Source: Asterella californica (Eukaryota > Streptophyta > Marchantiopsida > Marchantiales > Aytoniaceae). Taken from it: a DNA stretch of 64,000 bases. This document shows positions 9,530 to 20,139 of the stretch, piece after piece; the stretch's first letter is position 1, and each line of letters begins with the position of its first letter. The stretch is taken from positions 36,021,501 to 36,085,500 of the forward strand of contig JAYKYS010000001.1 in NCBI GenBank assembly GCA_036924285.1, read 5' to 3'. Position numbers and translations under genes: made by a program. The notes below the pieces were generated by a model. That model saw only the letters and a program-made list of their open reading frames with translations. It made no database searches and was not told the origin of the DNA.

Positions 9530-11190
9530 AATATAAAATTATTACAAAGAGTTGCCTTCAGGTGTATTATCATCACACATGTTCTCATGATAACCAACAA
9601 AGAAGAAGTTATTTCATTGATACAAAATTCACTCATACTTGAATAATTTGTCCACAAACAGCTCTAGTTAAAACTGGAAAGACAGCTTAAAGACTCTACC
9701 TAAAACTTTCAGTTCAAGTCTAAATAATCATTTATCATTCATGCACATGCTCACGGTGAGCACAAATTATAATCGAATCACCATAGAAATATCATCCCCC
9801 ACAATTCTCATTTCTAAATTCTAGTATGATATAACCAAAACAATAGGTCCTCTCGTTGATCAAGTCTTTGCATATATTGATATTTCGGTTCTTCATTGTA
9901 AGATTTTCAGTCCAACCACCTCTATTCCACAATAACTCTAACCAACCGCTTACCATACCCGAACCATAGATTTAAGAGATAAACGCACGGGTACCTGTTG
10001 AGACCGTGATGATGTTTTGGGAGATACACATTTTAATGGCCTTGCCTTACAATGCTAATAGCAACATGTTCCCCTGCGTTAAAGGTTAATAACAGCTTCC
10101 CAAGTAGACCACCGCCCGTCATCAGTTAAAATGTGTATAGTTAACCTCTGTTATGTGGTCTTCGCATGACAGAGGTTAACTATGTAAAATTATGTGAAAA
10201 ACACTTACTCAGGTCACAGAAAGTAACCTGAGTATCCCGTTATGTTATCGCGTTATGAGTACCTTTTATTTCATTTCAAGTCTTATTTTGCAATGATATT
10301 ATTTATTACAGCGCCAACCTAGATCCGGCATCCCATGTAATGTGCCACTGCAACTTTTCTAAAAATGCAGGAGAAGTAGAGAATGCGTCTGATAATTTCT
10401 GTCTCAAATTCAATGTTAAACTCATTTTTTAGCAAATGATTAGGGTGTGTATCTTGCAGAAATTTACTTGATTGTAACTCTAATACGATTTTCGGACTTT
10501 GACTTTATCTCTCTTGACTTTGCATTACTTGATCATACCCTTGATTGGCAATAGAAGGTTCAGTAGATGAAGATATCATGTCATCGGAATGAGAGAAATG
10601 CATATTAGCCGTCAACCATGTATCTACATGAAAAGCTAATTTTAAAGTATCTTTACATGTACAGCAGATGATCAGCGCAGATTATCTCTTACTTGTCTTA
10701 GTGCAATGTCTTTACATAATGATAAACTTGTTACACCTGGTCTGACCAGTCGGAGTTATGATTAAATAATGCAAAGTTAAGAGGGATTGAATCAAGTCCG
10801 ACAAACATATTAGAGTTGCGGTCAAGTAAACCTCTACTGTATCTTGAGACTGTATATACTTTGCTCGGATGTATAATCCTTTTTAAATATAAATCATAAT
10901 AATTTTATACGACTTTATACTTTTTTGATACAAAATTAATTCTAATTTATAATTTTTAAACATATGATATTTTCGTACCTTTGACACTCATGATTCATGA
11001 CCAGACAATATATTATGTCAACAAAATTTTCCGTCAAGTAATGCCATACCGTACTAACTGAATATGCATGCCCGATGAACTTCTGAGAACTTTTACCCGT
11101 TCGCTGTTGTTGGAGAAATCTATAAGTATTAATAAAAAATTATATCAAATAAATAAGAATAATTAAAATATTTCAAAAATATGAACTGTT
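9530..11190. other. Intergenic, no gene seen
   Basis: Apart from the foldback at 10,137-10,183 and a smaller one at about 10,207-10,233 (ACTCAGGT/ACCTGAGT type), no coding or RNA feature was recognised. The sequence is AT-rich. Confidence 0.45.
10137..10183. repeat. Foldback hairpin
   Basis: ATAGTTAACCTCTGT at about 10,137-10,151 pairs with ACAGAGGTTAACTAT ending at 10,182, and inner ATG/CAT bases extend the stem. The loop is about 10 nt. Confidence 0.65.
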
Positions 11191-11199
11191 AGCCTACGT

Positions 11200-11462
11200 C
11201 TAGAAACGCGAGAAAATAAAGATATAAACCATAAGGCATGAGTACACAACCGTGCTACAAAAGATACAATTCCAAGAACATTAAGCTGTTTATAACTTAA
11301 CTCACAATGAGTTTAATTGACTACCTAACCATTTCTACTGGAAAGAGTAGATACTAAATTAAACTCACAATGTATTAATAATTACAACTTCCCCGGAATT
11401 GTACCATTTGAAGCATGGAGGTCGACTCATGACTTATGGTTTATTTCCTGCTATCCTCGTGT
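11200..11462. mobile_element. MITE-like repeat with inverted ends and a central hairpin
   Basis: The left block contains TATAAACCATAAGGCATGAG (11,224-11,243). An inverted, diverged version (ACTCATGACTTATGGTTTAT, 11,426-11,445) forms the right block, giving terminal inverted repeats of about 45-55 bp on a unit of about 260 bp. Between them lies a short hairpin module (CCTAACC..TAGATACTAAATTAAAC at about 11,323-11,363). Related blocks recur at 43.5, 44.1, 49.4, 49.8-50.0, 50.6 and 51.4 kb. No transposase was found, so it is probably non-autonomous. Confidence 0.45.
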
Positions 11463-11479
11463 TATCAAACATGGGCTTA

Positions 11480-11652
11480 TCGTTTTGTTTTGTTTTTTGT
11501 TTGTCTCTTTTCGCCGTGAGGCTTTCTGCAACCGTATGCTGCTGCCCTTGCACAGCATGAGTCCCCCCGCCAGGCGGACTCGACCCCACGCCGCCCGGGC
11601 TACATGCGGATGCGGCTTACCGTTAAGTAGCAGGAGCAGAAAAGACAGTGAG
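11480..11652 (-). mobile_element. tRNA-derived SINE-like element, copy 2
   Basis: On the minus strand this copy has a B-box-like GGGTCGAGTCC (11,587-11,577), an A-box region at about 11,632-11,614, and a tail of A-rich CAAAACAAAAC repeats (about 11,505-11,480). It aligns with the copy at 9,358-9,527, with many CpG-type differences, so the two insertions are old. The 72- and 89-codon open frames across it are products of its GC-rich body and not genes. Confidence 0.55.
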
Positions 11653-12153
11653 CGGCAACTGCCACGCATAACATCTTTTCAGAGTCCGTCCGTAATTTCA
11701 GACTGCAAACGTCTGAAAGTTAAACGTCCCTCTTATAATAATAACTTCAAGTAGCATCGTTTTCTGCTTTTTGTAAGAAGAGATTATTTAATGCAGATGA
11801 AAAATAGATGAAAAATAGTAATGCAATTTAGATAACTTTACGTTCAAAAATAATAATTCACTGATTTCTTTTCATATGTTATTTAAATATGCACGCAAAT
11901 CTTCACGTAGGGAAGAAGAGTACGAGAGTGCAGAGCGGAAGGAAAATCTTGACGCGTAATTGGCTTGAACAAGTTAAAGAGTGGTTAATAGACTTCTGAG
12001 ACCAAGATCTTGTTCGGGTCAATAAAGATATATTTTTGGATCAAGATTAAATAAATTATTGTTCATGAATCATTAGTGAGAATTCTATTATTATTATATT
12101 ATATTTTCCTACAAATGAGAAAAATATATCTTATACATAATATTAATGATTAG

Positions 12154-12216
12154 ATGCATGTAGGAAATGGCAGAGAAAACCTTTCATAGGTTTTCTCTGC
12201 CATTTCCTACATGCAT
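12154..12216. repeat. Perfect 29-bp inverted repeat with 5-nt loop
   Basis: Bases 12,154-12,182 (ATGCATGTAGGAAATGGCAG then AGAAAACCT) are the exact reverse complement of 12,188-12,216, with loop TTCAT. Perfect pairing over 29 bp in otherwise diverged AT-rich DNA suggests a recent origin or selection on structure. No promoter was identified. Confidence 0.9.
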
Positions 12217-12219
12217 AAG

Positions 12220-12880
12220 GCAAACAAACTCCCTGGTAAAAAAATTAAATTTATTATATAACCTTTCATTCCCTAAGAGTTAGATCATAAACTAAACCAC
12301 CTTTCATATTCTCCTTTTCTACTCCAAGATTCGGGTGACCCAGAAGATTTTATTTTACGAGTTTGTTTTCAAAGAACTGAGAAATTTAACCATTATATAG
12401 ACAATAATTTTGGTGATCAATTTGTCCCCCAACTCAAAACTGTGAAATAAAAAATCAACTTCAAATTATTCATCAGTTTTATAAAGATTTATTCATTTCA
12501 GAACAAACTGTTGAATATTTACAGAGAAATGTAACATGAAGATTCCGAGTTCTCTTGGAACAAAAGAAAATCACTGAGAGGAACAAAGATATATTTTCTT
12601 TCATGCTTTTTATACTCATACTCGGGGTTTAAGAAACTTTCTTCACAGTTGCTTTTTATGTCATTGAGTAATTCAAGAAACAGGTTTAAATATATCAGTT
12701 TTCACGCGGAACTCAAATAATCGCTGTGAAAGCCGCTCCAGTCATAAAAAGCAAAAGAGGGAAAAAGAAAACAGAAAAGAAAGAAAGCCGCTCCGGTTAA
12801 TAGCTATCCAGCGTAACAGTTGGTGAAGGTATCTTTGACGCTAACACCCCCTTTTGTTGACTTCTCGGAGCGAAGGCAAT
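12220..12880. other. Intergenic, no gene seen
   Basis: AT-rich DNA with no recognisable frame. A weak member of the hairpin family (ACCTTTCATTCCCTAAGAGT) occurs at about 12,260-12,279. Confidence 0.4.
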
Positions 12881-14345
12881 ATTAGTTGAAGTGGTTCCGT
12901 TGTCCTCCAAGGAGTACAGTAACAAAAACGACGCGGACGTCGCCCTGCCAGACGTGGGTCTTTGGTGGACCGACGTACGCTGACGTGTCTACCAGACTGT
13001 GGAGGGCTCCTGCTTTGACTTACAGATCAGGTTTCAACTTTCAAGTGCAGAGTGTTGGCAACGAACGTGCTGTTACTTACGTAGTTACCCTAGCCGCTCT
13101 TAGTGTTTGTTGGTTGGAATTCTCTAATTTAGCAGTTTTTCAAGAGGGCTTCCCCAAAAACAGTGTCGGTTGAAGTATGAAGAAACTGGCTCCCTCCAAA
13201 ACAGTAGGTAGGACGTTGTCTAGAGTCCCGTCGTAGTGTTCGTTGGGTCAAACCATGGTGGCCTTATTAGGGGTGTCATTTGTTTCAGAAAGGTGTTCAG
13301 AGTGGGCAGAGGTATATAAGTATACCCAATGTATATTGTTCGGGGAAGGTATATCATGGACATCTCCTGCGGACAATGTAAGGCGATTTTCGCATGTTGC
13401 CTTTCTAGACTTTATGATAATCAAAGAATAATATGCATGCAAACCGGCCGTTTGCGAGAGAAGGACTAGAGGACAACTACGACAACCAGAGGACTAAAAT
13501 CCGTCTCTTTCTTAATCCTCGTTGGTTTTATTTTGTGTCGAAGGACTTGAAATATCATTTGTGTCACTGAACGAGATCGTGATCATCCTTTTTTGTATAT
13601 CTCATGACAGATGTGTCTTTTTCTGCCGTTGGTTCTTCAGATTCGTTAGCTGGTCTTGCTGTTCACTTTCGGTCGGTCAGTTTTGTTCGCACTGTCAGAC
13701 TTTTTCAGTAGTGAGGACAGCGTCCATTCTTGTCACTACTTTTGGCTTTGGTTGATATGAGAACTGCGTGTACTTCGACTTTCTTTGCTGTGCTGCTTCG
13801 TGAATTGTCTGTCTTCACTACGGACGCTGCTTGTTTGATCTTGGATTTGACTGCGATTTCGCTTTCTTTGTTGTGGCTGTTTCTTTAACTTCAGTCTTCT
13901 AACTTCTGACGCAGTCCTTCAAACGCAGATCACATTTTGTACAGACTTTTTCAGCAGTGGGATCCGTGTTAGCTTTGCCTTGGGTCGATTTGCTACCGCT
14001 GTCTACGTCCACTTTCGCTGTGGCTGCTGCTTTGGCTCTGATTTCACTTTATCCGCGGCCGCTTCATTTCGCTTTGCTGCTTCGTATATTGCTTAGTGAT
14101 GCCTTGTAACATCTAGCGCAAGCGCATGACGTTTTGTACATTGTCGTTACTCTTCGTACTGCCGCTGTTCATACCTGCTGTCATTCTCATTGTCTATAGT
14201 AAATTTGATTGCAGGTGTCATGCACGTGTATATGATGTTTGGCATTGGACAAATTGTAGTCATCAGCGATGATCGAAGTCGAGTCTGAGATAAGATAATC
14301 TTACTGATTCTTCCTCTTTGTCAAAGATGAGACTCCTCAACGATA
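12880..14345 (+). mobile_element. Possible LTR or promoter-like region
   Basis: The first 400 bp are comparatively GC-rich and contain several ACGT/GACGTG elements. A good TATA box (TATATAAG, 13,313-13,320) follows, then about 1 kb of T/C-rich sequence with no sustained frame. At 14,346 the sequence TGGTACCAAGCAC resembles a copia-type primer site (TGGTATCAGAGC). U3-like elements, TATA and a following PBS-like site are what an LTR would show. No second LTR copy exists in the window and TG..CA ends could not be fixed. A host-gene promoter with leader is the alternative. Confidence 0.25.
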
Positions 14346-14359
14346 TGGTACCAAGCACA

Positions 14360-15100
14360 TCTATTTTCTGTTGGGTACGATGAATATTTTCGTCCATGAT
14401 GAGATGTTAGCAGCGTGATGCTCACTACTGTTATGCAATGGATACTGAAAATCCATATATGGACGATATTCCTTCAGCCACATAAGTCGAGTCGAGCTAG
14501 AGGAAATTATTCCAGAAAGTCTTACACCGACTAGTGAGTATGACTTCCTTCTCACCGTAGACGTTGTTGCACGTTTCTTTTTTCTCTCATCTAAAAAGCT
14601 TATGATCAGTTTTGATGATTATGTCCTACAGCTATATGTACCTCGAGCTCAAATTCTCTGAAAAGAGACCTGTCTTTCTCCTCAAATTTGACTACATAAA
14701 GATAATCAAATGTGTCATCTTTGCCGTTTGCACACAATCCCAATTCAGATCTTAGTAGGACCTTTTTGCTTCTTTTCGTACTCTACCGATAACTTGGTGC
14801 TCTACCTACTGCTTAGGTGGCTGTCCTTCTGGTCCACCAAACACCTCTTGTGTCACACAGTTGGTGCTAGACTGATATCTCTCGCAGTTACAATCACGGT
14901 CCTCTTCTAGAAGACTTCTCACTATGTCTTCTGGATTTCGTCTTCCGGAAGAAGTCGGCTTCTTCCAAAAATCCATCTTAAGTTCATTTTCCCGCTAAGC
15001 ATAGGATAAACTTAAGTAATAAGGTTAATTCAATTATATATACACGACGTTAACTTAAAAATTTTAAAAAAATCCCAAAACATGTAAACTGTGGACACCA
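14360..15100. other. Possible decayed retroelement interior, nothing recognised
   Basis: Short open frames on both strands (for example 14,361-14,555 and 14,710-14,910) show no motif I can name. GAAGAC/GTCTTC-type motifs are frequent at 14,905-14,970. Confidence 0.25.
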
Positions 15101-15631
15101 TACTGAATAATAGAATATGAACTTTGAATTTGAATTCTTGAAATTACATAATTAGTATATAGCATGTGACAGCTGTCTGTGAATTTTGGAAGCATATATT
15201 CTTTGGGAAGCGTATGCTTTTACAAACGGACTTTATTTCATAACAACAAATTTTGCTATGATGAAGTGCTATCCAATTCTCAAATTGGAGAGTATCATAT
15301 ACACACTTACAAGGAGAACAACTTGTTCCAAAAGTTTCAACTTCAAAATATCATTGTTTTCTTAACATAGCTAAAATTGTTATTTTTATTTTTGGACCCT
15401 AAAAAATAGCAGGACGTTTGTTCTCACTTGTCTTCAGAGAACGTTGCTCAGCAAGCCCATGCACATCTATCCAAGTTGATAAACCTAAGTTCTGAACACT
15501 TTTGTCTACATGCCGAACCGCTGATGCCTAGAAATGTAAGATCTGGCAGACGGATTTGTGGAGTTCAACTCATGAATCTTTTAAAGCCTCCCTAGTAGGT
15601 CCAAACAAAGTACTTCTCTCCTTGATTTGCA

Positions 15632-15883
15632 TTAGCGCTCCTTCACATTTGGTCTCTCGAACCAAACGCGAAGGAGCAATTGGGCATGTGGATACATCTT
15701 TAATAGATGACTTCTGGAGAAATCCAAATTCGCTTCGACTAGCATGGTTTTTGTTCTCATAAAGTGACGTTTTATCCTTGAAATGTTGTACTTCATTGTC
15801 GCTTTGCAGTGATTGCACTGAATTATGATTTGTCCATCTCCTCTGCGCTCATTCGTCAATATCAAGTATTGTTCTTGTGTCAA
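15632..15883 (-). pseudogene. BED-type zinc finger remnant of a hAT transposase
   Basis: The 83-codon frame contains CNHCKATMKYNISRIKRHF: two Cys separated by two residues, then a basic stretch and His. This is the pattern of the BED zinc finger at the N-terminus of hAT transposases, where it binds the transposon ends. The C-terminal His/Cys completion is degraded and the frame has no ATG of its own. It reads opposite to the hAT C-terminal remnant at 16.65-16.80 kb, so the two are not parts of one intact gene. Confidence 0.5.
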
Positions 15884-16639
15884 CTTTCCACATTCATCTC
15901 TGGGTTTGAGAATTGCTCAATTATTTGTATACTCTCCGGCATGGACTGTGTTTTCATTGACCTTGATGATTGATTGATGTCCAAAATCTTCATCTCCCTC
16001 GAGTTTTATTTTCTTCTTCAGCAAATGCTCAAGAGAATACGTCATCTCCATTGTATAACCAATTATCCAAAGATCAAGTATTGCAAATTACAAGTGATTT
16101 TGATCAAGATCACGGAGTTAGTTAGTTCTACTCAATGAATAAAGTCATATATGCCATGAGATATTGCCCATGAATCCTCAGTAGTAAATAATGATGGTCC
16201 AAATGATGAGGTCATCTTAATGTAAGGATCGTGAGTGCAACATACGTAGCCAACAATAATCTACCACTTAGTACTTACTACACAACTATATGCTAAGTTT
16301 ATCAAGGATGGATATGAGACCAAGAGAGGAATGTAAGAGTGATGAAATGGAGGTAGAGGAGTGAATAATGAACACCAGTGTTTGAGTCTTAAGTACTTGT
16401 ATTATGATAATATGTAAGTGATGCATCAATGTCACGTGAAGCTTAATGTGTGCACATATTGCACGTTGTACGCTCAAATCAACTTGGAGTTGAATACCAA
16501 AGACATAAAGAATACGTGGATTATTGTAGAGATGAACTAGCAAGAATCATATCCAAGATTGCAAGTTCTGCAGTCCCGAGTGTCGTGAGGTGTTGAAGAA
16601 ATGGAGAATTCATCACTAAAATAGTTGGCTCCTCATCTT

Positions 16640-16830
16640 AAGTGAATTGCACTTGATTTGCTTGGTCAAACATCCACTACATCAGCTTGTGAGAGGAATT
16701 AGAGCTCTTACACTTTTGTGCACTCTAAAATTAGTAATTGTTTGAATGTGTAGAGATGCTTGTTTATCTCTACCATAATTCTAGACTAAAAGGCATCAAC
16801 ATAAATCATGAGCAGAGAATCATGAGGGAG
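16640..16830 (+). pseudogene. hAT C-terminal dimerisation domain remnant
   Basis: In one frame the sequence reads LGQTSTTSACERN, stop, SSYTFVHSKISNCLNV, stop and then LFISTIILD. The neighbouring frame (16,738 onward) gives CVEMLVYLYHNSRL. This is the conserved C-terminal dimerisation block of plant hAT transposases (typically ACERNWS.., HSK.RN.L, LV.. YN.RL). TAG replaces the Trp after ERN and another stop follows. Similar bases occur inverted at 16,500-16,545, suggesting a second fragment. Downstream, 16,800-17,320 is an open acidic region without recognisable motifs. Confidence 0.65.
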
Positions 16831-18460
16831 TACAAGAAGTACTTCAAGTCACATGAACAACATGAAGTGTTGAGGACAAGACATGGTAGTAACTATGAAG
16901 ATCTCAATGGAGTGAAAGATGCTTGGCTCCTAGATCCAAACCTTATGGAAGAAAGACCAAAAGTAACAGCAGGTGAAATGGACACGTCCAAAGAGAGAGA
17001 AAGTCAAAGATTTATAGTTAATGTTGTCGATGAAGATTTTGATGGAGGTGGATGGAGAGATGGATTATCGTCTTGAGAAAGATTACAAGAAGGAATCGTC
17101 TCTATACTTAAAACTATAGAGATGAGAGAAGATTGAAGCAGCTCGTGGATAGTGATGATTCTGATAGCGATGCGGATTCTCCGAATAATACACTGAGAGT
17201 TATCTTGATAGAGGTTGAGAATTTGAACAACAAGTTCCCTATTACTTATCATCCAAAAGTGAAGTTGCATAATCCTAACTTTGATCTTCAAACAAATGAC
17301 TCCCATCATTACAAATATATATAGTCAACTTTCATAAGTCTTATCCATACTGACACAACAATCACAGTGTTGGGATATAAATGAGATCATCTTCGTTGAA
17401 CTCTTCGATCTTTGTATCACTACATGACGACAAGATATTGAACAGATATTTGAGAAGAAAGTTGAAATCCAAACAAGGAAAAGATAAGTCCCAATAAGTC
17501 GTTAGAGCGAAAAGAACATACATCACAAATTCAGCAGTCTCTCAGATCAAAATCTGTAGTAGACTATAAATCTCAACTAAGAGTTGGCAAGTAAGTAAAG
17601 AATAATAATTTTTTATGTCAAAGACCGATGTTTGGTTTAGCAATATGATAGTTGAGAAATCATTGTATATACTGATATTAGAGATTGTTATTACTTTTTA
17701 ATGTGTGAAATCCAATTGATGCTTCTCGCTGCAAAAATGTCCTTCAATGAGATAAGTGGAAACATACTAGAAGTTGGTTTATAATAAGCATTAATAATTT
17801 TATCTAATACTTTTGGTTAACTTTCACAAGTTTGAAACTTATGTTTCTCAACTTGGATGGATGGGTCTTTCCTTGTTGAGCAATGTTACTTGAATAAATC
17901 AGATGAGAACAGATGTCTTGCTATTTTTTAAGGTCCAAAAACTAAACATTAACACTTTTCGTCTATTGTTAATAATATTTTGAGAGAAACAAAGGGTGCA
18001 TTTGAAGCATTTGATGCTCCAGTGCACAATTGGATTTACAAATGATGACATTTTGACTTGAAATTTTCTGGACAGGTTGCCCTCCTTGTAAGTGTGTGTA
18101 TAGTATTCTCCAGTTTGATAATTGGATAGCACGTCATGGTAGCAAAATATGTTGTGGTCAAATAAAGTCCGTTTGTCAAAGCATGTGCTTCCCAAAGCTT
18201 ATATGCTTCCAAAATTTGCCAACATATGTAACATGCTATATATAATTATATAATTTCAAGAAATCAAATTCAAAGCTCATATTCTATTATTCAGCTATTG
18301 TTTTAAATACATATATAATATTCAGTTTAGAATTCCATAACTAAATATCAGTGATGGATTTTTAAGGATTACATATCCCTATCATTTTGATTTTATATCC
18401 TTAAGATATTTTGTATCCTCTGCTAGCATAAAATTCTCTCAATCCCACCAATGTAGTGAT

Positions 18461-18490
18461 GTGAATTATTCCATATAGTGAATAATTCAC
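18461..18490. repeat. Short palindromic hairpin
   Basis: GTGAATTATTC pairs with GAATAATTCAC across an 8-nt loop. Confidence 0.6.
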
Positions 18491-18529
18491 CTCTCAATTA
18501 GAAGTTAGTCTCTCTGAGTGAAGTTAAGA

Positions 18530-20137
18530 CCTTAGAGAAGTCGATTCTGGAGGAAGTGAGCATTTGAAAATCTGAAAACACCACGGCGTAGGTCTCGTCG
18601 CGCTGATCACCGTGGTATGTTCAAAAGTTACAAACGGAGTTGCAGGCGAAAAATTACTTGGGGTTCTTCTACAAGATTTCTGATACCGGGAAATTTACCC
18701 TAAATCTGAGTTAGTTCGAAAAATATCTTTTAGATTTTTCTCATGTAGATTGTAGTATGTAGTATTTGTTTAAAGTTCGAAATGTACAAAAAGAGCATTT
18801 CTAGAGAAAGTTATGGCACTTCGTGTTAGCAAAGAAAAGACGAAATACCGCAGCTTTCTAGCATATTAGCTTAGAAACTGGTCTTCAAAACCAGTTGTGA
18901 GATCAGCTTCCGTGGTGTAGCTGAGAAACTTGTAGGGAGTAGGTCTCCGGATCAAATCCCTTCAGACTCACAACCGGCTTGGAGTAGGCTGGCCCCTTCG
19001 GGGGAATATGAGGGGCACCAAGTTGCCTAGGGGCGGGACACTAGATGTCCCTTAAACGTACCGTGAATGCGGGACGCCTCCGTCTACCCCTGCACTAGTG
19101 CAGTCACCTAGTGTGGATGCTAGAGGGAGATTACCACCGGGTTTCGAAATGGACCTCTCACCTTCGGGTTGTCGGGATAATTAATACGAATTCGGTTGCG
19201 GCCCTCTAAGTCTTGGGGTAGCGAGATGACATCAAAGATACTCCAAGTCGGTACCAATTCTTTTGTAGAAACATGTAGAGTTCGAAATATTATTCACTTG
19301 GGTCGAAAAACTGATACCTGAGGCAATACTTACAGCATCTCGAAGTTTAAGGGGACCCGAAAATGACAATGATGATAACTCGGCCTCCACGTGTCAGAAC
19401 AAGGTGATTCCGGTGGCCAGAGGTAGCCATGGTGGAGTTACTTCGGATGGAGGTGTCAAATGCTGACTGTAAGACCGACTCGGTGGCCGTCCGTACAGAT
19501 GAACCTGCGAAGCTTAGTGAAATAGTCTTCTTACGTGTAGAATTTTTATCAGTGATTTACTTTTCTGCTGCCATCTGTTTAAGGCGTCTTTTACCCCTGC
19601 CAGGTGACACTGAAGGTTATGTAGGGTGGAGGAAAACCCAGAGGGGTGTACTCCGGAGAGAGAGAATTCTCAGGGCATTATCGCATTATCGCAGATTGTC
19701 GATCATCGAGCAGTGTAGAGTTTACCGTGCGAGAGCTATCGAGTAGAGAGAAACAGTAGAGCTGAGGAGAGAAATTTTACACAGAGGTTACGTCTGAAGA
19801 GAATTTCTATCTGATCAGAGTTTTGATATCGAGGGATTGAGAGTAGAGAGCAGAATCGAGTAGAGAGGAGACCAAGAACTTGTACGTGTATCTTTCTGAA
19901 TAGAAAACGGGAAGCTTCTAGGTGAACGCGTTGGTGCTTCACAGGAGCAGTTTTCTGATATTCTGAGTTACTGAACGTGAGCTTTGCAATCTGAATGACC
20001 TGGAGTTGAAGATCTACTTGCACGCCGTGTGTTTTATCTTGGCCAGATCGAGAACGTGGTGGTGTGATTTCTTGCGGTCCGTATTTCGTGTGTGATTTTT
20101 GTCCTCCTCTTCACGATCGTATCACAGCTAGAAGGTT
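18530..20137 (+). mobile_element. Copia-type LTR-like sequence ending at a PBS-like site
   Basis: This 1.6-kb block is GC-richer than its flanks, has no sustained frame, and ends at 20,117-20,137 in TCGTATCACAGCTAGAAGGT. That resembles the initiator-tRNA-Met primer site of Ty1/copia elements (TGGTATCAGAGC). The last LTR bases would be CTCTTCA. The block contains a structured part (18,860-19,330) with a tRNA-like foldback and CCTTCGGG hairpins, then a purine-rich leader-like stretch. Only one copy is present and the interior after 20,140 is lost, so it could be a truncated element. The left end could not be fixed. Confidence 0.4.
18894..18974 (+). ncRNA. tRNA-like foldback, 81 nt
   Basis: GTTGTGAG at 18,894-18,901 pairs perfectly with CTCACAAC at 18,967-18,974, like an acceptor stem. 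Inside, TCAGCT and AGCTGA form a D-stem-like hairpin around an A-box-like TGGTGTAGCTGAG, and GGATCAAATCC (18,949-18,959) resembles a B box. Just upstream a 7-bp hairpin (18,877-18,897) has loop CTTCAAA, the layout of an anticodon loop reading TCA. The pieces are not in normal tRNA order, no CCA or standard T-arm is formed, and it sits in an LTR-like block. It is likely a tRNA-related relic or structured RNA and not a working tRNA gene. Confidence 0.3.
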
Positions 20138-20139
20138 CG

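Larger units (their letters stand above)
15104..18293. mobile_element. 3.2-kb element with inverted repeats of about 400 bp and hAT remnants
   Basis: The left arm (15,104 to about 15,510) matches the reverse complement of the right arm (about 17,830-18,293) almost continuously, starting with TGAATAATAGAATATGA and passing through GGAAGCATAT, AAACGGACTTTATTT and TTTTTGGACC. The flanks outside 15,104 and 18,293 are unrelated, so these are the element ends. Between the arms lie remnants of hAT-type transposase genes in both orientations. Inverted repeats of this length are unusual for hAT elements (typically 10-30 bp) and more typical of Mutator-like or Foldback elements, so this may be a composite. 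No clear target-site duplication was found. Confidence 0.6.

Noticed and set aside
10108..10120. ACCGCCCGTCA, resembling the 3' conserved motif of SSU rRNA
   Set aside because: Only about 11 bases match and the flanks are not rRNA-like. The presence of an rRNA 5' piece at 2.48 kb is not enough to support it.
11485..11754. 89-codon plus-strand ORF
   Set aside because: Falls on the SINE-like repeat body and antisense to it. Not protein-like.
15179..15370. Homologous ORFs in both inverted arms (15,179-15,370 and 18,195-17,899) as a gene
   Set aside because: The frames exist in both arms but differ by frameshifts and residue pattern. Similarity follows from the inverted repeat and does not show coding conservation.
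18877..18974. Selenocysteine tRNA gene (TCA anticodon loop)
   Set aside because: The anticodon-like hairpin lies before the acceptor-like stem and not inside it. No long variable arm in the right place, and land plants are not known to use selenocysteine.
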